Positions 45,101 to 54,100 of a stretch of DNA of 64,000 nucleotides are shown piece by piece. Positions within the stretch are counted from its first letter, which is position 1, and each line of letters opens with the position of its first letter. The notes below the pieces were generated by a model. That model searched no databases, was not told the DNA's origin, and saw nothing but the letters and a program-made list of their open reading frames with translations. The position numbers and the translations under genes were made by a program. The stretch comes from Anticarsia gemmatalis (taxonomy: Eukaryota; Arthropoda; Insecta; Lepidoptera; Erebidae), in assembly GCF_050436995.1 (NCBI RefSeq), contig NC_134769.1:434001-498000 (forward strand), read 5' to 3'.

Positions 45101-48100
45101 GTTGTATTCAGAGATATAAATAATGTTGAGAATATTTTTGGTGAAAAAAAAGCATATTTCGTTGTTAAGGAATAATTAAGCTTTGTATTAGTAAAAAAAA
45201 ATCGAGAAATAATTTAGTAGTTTTAGAGAAAACCCCACAAACGTATCATACAAAGTTTTTATTAACCTAAATGCAACATTCTATTAAAAGCTGTGTTAAC
45301 AACTGTCAGACATGTCTTTCCTCATGATTGTTTCTTAAAAACTACCTTCACGCAAGAACTATTGAAAAACTTTGATAAAATTTGGTAGACAGATCCTACT
45401 AATATTATAAATGTGAAAGTTTGTGAGTATGTATGTATGGATGTTTGTTACTCTTTGACGCATATACTACTCAACAAATTAGGATGAAATCTATACTAAT
45501 ATTATAAAGCTGAAGAGTTTGTTTGAACGCGCTAATCTCAGGAACTACTGGTCCGATTTGATTGATTGACATATTCTCTTTTATGTGACGCAAGCGAAGT
45601 TGCGCGGGTCAGCTAGTAGTAATATAATTTATTCTAATGTGTGTTTGTTTGGCCGTAACAGCTAAACAGTTATTTTGATACTTAAAACAGTAAAATCTAG
45701 ATTTCCGTTACTTACACTGCTACTATATTGAAACAATTCTTATCAAAATCTCACTGTTTTTTTTCAGGTGCACGTGAAACTTCTTCAGCAGTTCATTCTG
45801 GCGTCGTTCGACATGGCTCGTGAACTGCAAGTGGTGCCTAAGAAGATACAGTACGTCGCCAAACAAGAACAACAGTTGTATGAAGTAAGTACTCATAATT
45901 GTATTAAAATATTAGTTTATAATCATTTATTTGGTACATTTTATGAACATGATCTTGTAAAGATAAATAATGTTGTTAAAATGGCTAGAGTTTGATTATA
46001 TTTTTGGTTGGCTTTGATTAGATTTGAACTAAGAGTAAGCTCAATTTGAGTGTCATCTCAAATTGAGGGTAATCTTTCGACCATAATATCTTATCTTACA
46101 TTCAGAGATAATGGAAAAATTTCATATTATTATCTATTTTTTAGATACAGAAATTATGTTACAGTGAATGCTTTCAATATATACTTTTTCAATGGTAATG
46201 AGATAGAGATATTATAAGAAGAAGACTTAGGTGGTTCTTTTTTGGTATTTTTCAGACGATAAACGAAAAGTTCTCCGAGGGTGACAAGAAGCAAGAATTG
46301 TTACAAATAATGCAGGAAGTGTTACAAGAGATGCGATCTGAGGTTAATAACATGGACTGGAGTGTTGATGGTGAGTGTTATAAACAAGAAGTATCACTAT
46401 GGTCTGAGTGGTAGTTCATACGACTGCAGATCAGATGGGTTCTCGGGTTCAATTTCCGGGTCGGGCATAATGCAGCTAGGATTAAATTTTTAAACAGAAA
46501 ATCTCAAAGTTTTTTTCGTCCGACCCAGGATTAGAACCTAAGACCTCTTGCGCGGCAGTCGCATACACTACCGACCGTGCCACAGAGGCTGTTGTAAAAG
46601 TATTACATGCACCTATGCCTACACCTTTGAATATTATGGGTGTAAGATCACAAATAAAAAATAGAAGTGTACTTTAAAGTTTTGTAAATAACGCACAATT
46701 TTATGATTTTTACGGCTAACAAACGATATTTTCTTTTCCAGATCTCCCATGGCACCGCGACACCAGCTTCCAAGTCTCCAACTCTATCTTCTATTCCTCC
46801 TCCCGGAGCTCCCCCTCGTTCGTCTCCCTCCGCCCCCCTCCCCCCGACTTGCCCCCCGACCTCCCCTCAGACAGCGAGGAGGCACTCTCCCTCGACACGT
46901 ACAATTTTGATGACTATGATATCATTGCACAAGATATCAATGATGATTCCTATGGACAGGGTAAGGTATGTATGAAAATGGCTGTATTTTAAGTTTTATT
47001 TATAGGATTTTGATAAAATATATAGCGGTTTGTAGGATATTAAATAAGCTTTTTTCCTGTCTACGTTTCATCAAAATCGAACTAATAGTTTTTGAGTTAT
47101 TCATCCGCAAATACCAGATCGAAATGGATTGCCGCGTGATAAGTAATGACCCATTTTTATGATTTTGTCAACCGATTTGGAGCAAATTAATTTCTATTAA
47201 TTAGATTAAATAGATAACGTTATACTACATTCAAATTAATCTGCTTAAACTTGTATGACCATGAAGGTGTACAGTGAAAGCCACATTATTTTTTTTTTAA
47301 TCTTTATTTATTAAGGGCTCCAAACTTTACGAGCTTAAGGCAGCCCCATCACAAAAAAAAAACAAATAAAAATCTACACAGTTACAGTTATCTTCTTAAA
47401 ACTATGCAATATACAATTATAAACACACTTAGCTTCCTTACTAGCTGGTTAAACTAAAATATTGATAAACATTTCTACGTCTAAATAATTCATATTTTAA
47501 TTATTACAACTAATGCCACATTATTTTTATATAAATTCTTTTCAACCGTGATTCACATACTCTGCCCTAAGTAGCGCAAAAACTAAATTTTTAGCTTCTA
47601 AAAATACTCTGCTCCGATAGCATATTTTCAATATTTTCGCATCATATGGTATTATTTGAATAACTATACAGATTAAGCAGTCACAAATTTTGTTTCCACA
47701 GTCACAAGAGTCGCAAGAGTCTCCATACAACATCCGGGTGGAGAACGAGTCGGAGATGTACTCGTTATCAAGCGGCGGCTGGAGCGGCACCTGCACCAGC
47801 ACCAGGAACATCTCCGTCAAGCAGGCCTCGCTCGATGTACAGCAGACAGGTAGGACAGGCTTCAAAAACGTAAACACTACAAAATTTAATTTCTTTGTTT
47901 CATAATACAGAATTTGCCTCTGTACCGCGGTGGATGCGTACGCAAGTGGTCTGGGGTTCGAATCCTGTGTCAGGCCAAAAAGTATTTTCTGAGATTTTCT
48001 CTTAAGTATATCTCATAGATAAATTAATTAATGAATGTTACTTAGTTATTAAGAAATAATAAAGGCTTGATTAAACGAACATGCACATTTCATTTAAGGG

Positions 48101-51100
48101 TTACCACTTACGCATCTAGTAAAATGTTGCCGTGTTAATAAATTTGTCTTTCTGACTTGTGTTGCCAACCACATGTTACCATTATTTAACAATATGAGGC
48201 AATGTATTATTTCTTATTTCCAGTTCTATCGAAACTAAGTCAGAAAATAAGTTTGAAGCTAGTCAAATTCGTGGACTGCCTGAAGGTCACATATTTCGGA
48301 ACTTTACAGAGGTAAGTTAGTTTATACATATATTCATATGAATACGGTTATTTAGCAAAGCTCGGTTTTGTTTTGCACACTACATTGGTTTTTGTATTGT
48401 GCGCTACAGTTTTAATTACAATTTGTAACATATCCTAAAATAAGAGTCCTTTTTAGTTAATTAAATATTTTCGTAAGAATAAAATAGTAGGTATTTGTTT
48501 TCTTGCTAGATTTTCATCTACCTTTGTTTAGCTCTACTTGGTTAACCTTTATAACAGACTAGCTGACCCGCGCAACGTCGGTTGCGTCACATAAGAGAGA
48601 ATGGGTTATAATTTTCCCCGTTTTCGTAACATTTTTTATTGCTACTCTGCTCCTATTAGTCGTAGCGTAATGATTAGTAGCCTATAACCTTCCTCGGTAA
48701 ATGGACTATCTAACACTGAAAGAATTATACTAAAATCGGACCAGTAGTTCCTGAGATTAGAGCGTTCAAACAAACAAACAAACAAACTTTTCAGCTTTAT
48801 AATATTAGTATAGATATATTTATTTAGCCGTTAAAACGGAACAAACGGTCAAACTTTAGATTTTTTAATATTTGTATGTTCCCAGATGTCTAGAGTCCCT
48901 AGAGTCGTCATGCAGACAGGAGCTGGGCGGGCGGCCGGCGAGCGAAGCCATGAGGCAGCTGTTGTCCGTGGCGCGGCAGGTGGACCTGTCGCCGTGCGCC
49001 ACCTTCCCCATCCTGAGGAGCTTGCTGGAGTCACTCAGGAGGATATTGTATAAGTAAGATTTTAGAAAAAACTTAACTTACTTACTTGAGATAGTCCATT
49101 TTTAACACCCGACGCAAAAAGAGGGGTGTTATAAGTTTGCCGTGTCTGTCTGTGGCATCATAACTCCCGAACGGATGCAGTGATTTCAATTTAGTTATTA
49201 TTGTATTTAAGGTAACTTATGTGCGGGTGTTTATAAACATGTTTGATGGAAATCGGTTGAGCCGTTTAAAAGTTGTAGGGGGTGAAAGTGGGGAGATTAA
49301 CCGAATGTCTGCAAATTTACTCGGACGGGGTTTCAAATGGCTTAAGTATGATGAGAAAGTTGGTGGTGGGAAAAATCATAGTAAACCAGGCTGTGTTCTA
49401 TTGACATATTATTGACTACATTTTCCTGGCGAAGTAGTCTTTACAAAGTCTAAATTAGACGATCGTATTACTATAGTCGAACATATTGTTTGCATGAATC
49501 GTTATGACTCTAAATAGTCCATAGAAGCTATGATTAGAAAAAATATGCTAATATAAAGTTTTCCTTTTCTTAGACTTCGTCTAGTGGGTGGCGAGGCGGA
49601 GGAGGCATGCTGCGTGCTGTCCCCGCTGTGGCGGCGCCGCGTGGCCGCCACCGCGCTGCAGCAGCTGTCGCCGCACCGCCTGGCCCGGCTCATCTCTGCA
49701 CAGGTATACAGTATAACAAATTAAATAACAGCAGTTGGGCCCCGCAGGTGCACTCACGTTTAAGGTGGCTATAAACTCTGTAATTTATAAATATTTTTTC
49801 AACTTTCGCGCATGTATCTGAATTTTTCTAATATTAAATGTAGCCTATCTCTTCTGTCTATTTTTACAGAACTATGAATATACTCGTTCTATATATCATC
49901 GACAAGACAGTGAAGCACGAACAGACTACCACGACGTTTGAAAAAGTTTGTTTATGTCATGCACAAAACTATTAGCACTAAAGAAAACCCTCCTATGTTA
50001 CCCATCCATTAATATGTTATTTCATTTTTCAACACGTAATAATAGCTATGAAACCAATAACATATTTTCCTAATAACCTACATTCCTTGTCCTCAGATAT
50101 TAGAAAGACTAAGCATGGCTCACGAGCGCTACCAGTCAGCGCTGACGTCACTGGAGAGTGCGCTGGCCGGCAGGTTGCACCATACCGAGGATATTAAACT
50201 AGCTATTAGGAAAAAGTAAGTACTTTCTTATCCATACTAATATTGTAAATGCAAAAGTTAGTCTGTCTGTCTGTCTGTCAATCACGCGTAAACTACTGAA
50301 CCAAATTGCATGAAATTTGGTATGGAGATATTTTGATACCCGAAAAAGAACATAGGCTTCTTTTTATCCCGGGAAAATGACCCATAATGGGAAAATTAAG
50401 GTGGCGGACGAAGTCGCGGATAAAAGCTAGTTTACTACAAAATAAATAAATTTAACCCATTAATGTCCCACTGCTGGGCAAGGCTCTCCTCCCGTAATGA
50501 GGGAGAGGTTAGGCTCGAGGCCACCACGCTGGCCAAGTGCGGGTTGGGGACTTTGCATGCCGAAATGTATTTAACGACTTTTAGGCATGCAAGGATATTA
50601 TTTACTACGTATTTACTTACTACTAGCTGCCCTATTTATTTCTGCCCGCGACTTCGTACGCGTGAAATGATTTCTCAGGGCACAATTATCCTATAGCTTA
50701 AACAAGATTAAAAGCCAAGCGGGAATGGAATCAACGGTACTAAATTGTACTATAGATGGGCAAAGTCGAGTCAGTCTACTTGTAATAATATAATTATTTC
50801 TATCTCATTACAGATACGCACCAACGTTCGCTCGGTTATGTTTGGAGAGTACTTCAATGTGTGATTTACTTATGTATGGCACTCCAGAACTGGGGCGAGA
50901 AATAGGTAAAGAGCTATATTTTATTAAAGTCCAAGTCTGAATAGCTAGAGGAGTGTGCTAGAAATACTCATCACTTGAAATCCTCTATTATTTCATTATG
51001 AATGAAATGAATGAAACGAATGAAATGGATGAAATAGAGTGAATAAATTGAATGAAGTGTATGGAATGAAGTGAATGAAATGAGGTGAATGAAATGAATG

Positions 51101-54100
51101 AATGAAGTAAATGAATGAATGAAGTAAATGAATGAAGTGAGTGAATGAAGTGAATGACATGAAGTGAATGAAATGAGGTGAATGAAATGAATGAATGAAG
51201 TAAATGAATGAAGTGAATGACATGAAGTGAATGAATGAAGCGAATGACATGAAGTGAATGACATGAAGTGAATGAATGAAGCGAATGACATGAAGTGAAT
51301 GAATGAAGCGAATGACATGAAGTGAATGACATGAAGTGAATGAATGAAGTGAATGACATGAAGTGAATGACATGAAGTGAATGAATGAAGTGAATGACAT
51401 GAAGTGAATGAATGAAGTGAATGACATGAAGTGAATGAATGAAGCGAATGACATGAAGTGAATGACATGAAGTGAATGAATGAAGTGAATGACATGAAGT
51501 GAATGAATGAAGCGAATGACATGAAGTGAATGACATGAAGTGAATGAATGAAGTGAATGACATGAAGTGAATGACATGAAGTGAATGAATGAAGTGAATG
51601 ACATGAAGTGAATGACATGAAGTGAATGAATGAAGTGAATGACATGAAGTGAATAAAATGGAATGAATGAAGTGAATGAACGAAGCGAATGACATGAAGT
51701 GAATGACATGAAGTGAATGAAATGAGGTGAATGAAATGAATGAATGAAGTAAATGAATGAAGTGAATGACATGAAGTGAATGAATGAAGCGAATGACATG
51801 AAGTGAATGACATGAAGTGAATGAATGAAGCGAATGACATGAAGTGAATGACATGAAGTGAATGAATGAAGTGAATGACATGAAGTGAATAAAATGGAAT
51901 GAATGAAGTGAATGAACGAAGCGAATGACATGAAGTGAATGACATGAAGTGAATGAATGAAGTGAATGACATGAAGTGAATGACATGAAGTGAATGAATG
52001 AAGTGAATGACATGAAGTGAATAAAATGGAATGAATGAAGTGAATGAACGAAGCGAATGACATGAAGTGAATGACATGAAGTGAATGAATGAAGTGAATG
52101 AATGAAGTGAATGACATGAAGTGAATGACATGAAGTGAATGAATGAAGTGAATGACATGAAGTGAATGAATGAAGTGAATAAAATGGAATTAATGAATGA
52201 AGTGAATGAAATGAAATGAATGAATGAATGAATGATTGAATGAAATGAAATAAAATGAAATGAATGAATGAAGTAAATAAAATGAATGAATGAAGTGAAT
52301 GAGATGAAAATGAAGTTCATACATACTATAATGCGAAGACTTTCCCCGACCTAATATGTATGTATGTATGTTTGCAGGTCGTGGTCAGTACGGCGTGGTG
52401 TACAGCGTGCGGGGCTCGTGGGGCGGCCGCAGCCCCGTGGCCGTCAAGTCCGTGCTGCCCGCTGATGAGAGGCACTACAGGGAACTGGCTATGGAGTTCT
52501 TTTATACTAGGTATTTACTATTAACCCTCTTATTCATAAACACACTATAACCTATTTTAGTTATAAAGCTACTATAATATGTTTTCTCTTTTTCATTTCG
52601 CAAAGGAATGAAAGAAACAAAACACTTTATAAGACCCTCGCTCAGCAGTGGGACATTAATGGGTTAAATTTATTTTTACAACTTTGTATTTGGAAATTCA
52701 TGATATCTTATTCTTAAGCAAGATTTACACGATAGGAGCTTATTTACTGATGCATACAATAGAGAAAATTTGGCTTCGTCTTAACGACGTCACGCAAGTA
52801 AATTGTTGCTGACTTTGTATACTTAACTTACCGTATTATGACAAAATTACGAGTCGCATTTATGTGTTTAAGTGAAAAGGTTTTTTAAGACTATTAAACT
52901 GACTTTTAAGTATTTTTAGTAAATCCCATTTTTAATAGAATATTTTTTTTATCTGCTCTCCTGTTTACAGTTGTTTACATTTTTTGAACATTTTTTCCTA
53001 ATAATTAATAGAATACGGGAACTAACGCAAACACGCATTGTACCTTAACATGCGTGTTCGCGTTAATACCCGTATTCTATTATTCATTAAACATGCAACG
53101 CGAGAGTTTAAAAGTTGTGACTTTTTTCTAAATTACTAATGTACACTTAAAGTTCAGTGATACTATTTCTTATCATCACAAATTTTTATCACATTTCAGG
53201 AGTATACCGGCTCATCCTCGTATAGTACGTCTCCACGGCTCAGTAGTACAAAGGTCCGGCAGCGGGTGCGGCGCGGGACCGTGTGTGCTGCTAGTGTCTG
53301 AGCGTAAAGTGAGAGATCTGCACGCGGCCGTACGTGCGGGGCTGAGCTTCAGTTCCCGGATGAGGATAGCTGCCGATATTGTTGAAGGTACGATATAAAT
53401 TGATCTGAAATGAAAGAATATGACTTTTTACTTAGGGCCATATTTTAGCCAAACCGACATTATCAATCTTTTAACACTTTTCAAAAAATAACTTTTACTT
53501 TCATGATTGTTATTGTCTTTTCTACCTGAGAGTCCTGCACTTTTGAAGGCGTGCATGGGGCCGAAGCCAATACGTAGAGGCCCCTTTTAGACAGTTTTAA
53601 TATAAAAAAGATATAATGTGACATAATCCGGTGACTATCCTTGTGTACACTATGAGAATGCACCCAAAGACAGTCACCGGACTGTGTGGGACTATGAAAA
53701 ACTAAAGGGAAAAAACTACTCGGGCTATAAAATAGGGATCAGAAGCTTATGGACTAAGAAACTAGGAATACTTATTTTGTTCGTGTTTCTTGTGTCTCGG
53801 CACTACAGCATCGCGATCATTTGAAAGTACTATCATTAAGATAGATAATTTATAATTAACTTTTTAACTACTAACTATAATATTTATAATTTTGTATCGC
53901 GGTGATAATGAATTTACGATCAAACTTACCATACGCGTGGCAACATTTCTGAAAATAATTCATAATTTATGCTTTGAATCCTATTATTTACAGTTCCTAG
54001 GTTAGTAAACTATAACCTTAATATTATAATTACTCTCCTTAACCAGGAATTACTCCAGAAAACACACAAAATACACAAAAAAAAAAGGTTTTTGCGACGC

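Noticed and set aside
46956..46965. DSTYK exon 10 donor at 46961 (GTAAGG)
   Set aside because: It would leave phase 1 while exon 11 needs phase 0; the GTATGT donor at 46966 keeps the frame.
50971..52320. 449-, 373- and 341-codon ORFs
   Set aside because: Produced by stop-free satellite units in all three minus frames; low-complexity peptides, no gene structure.
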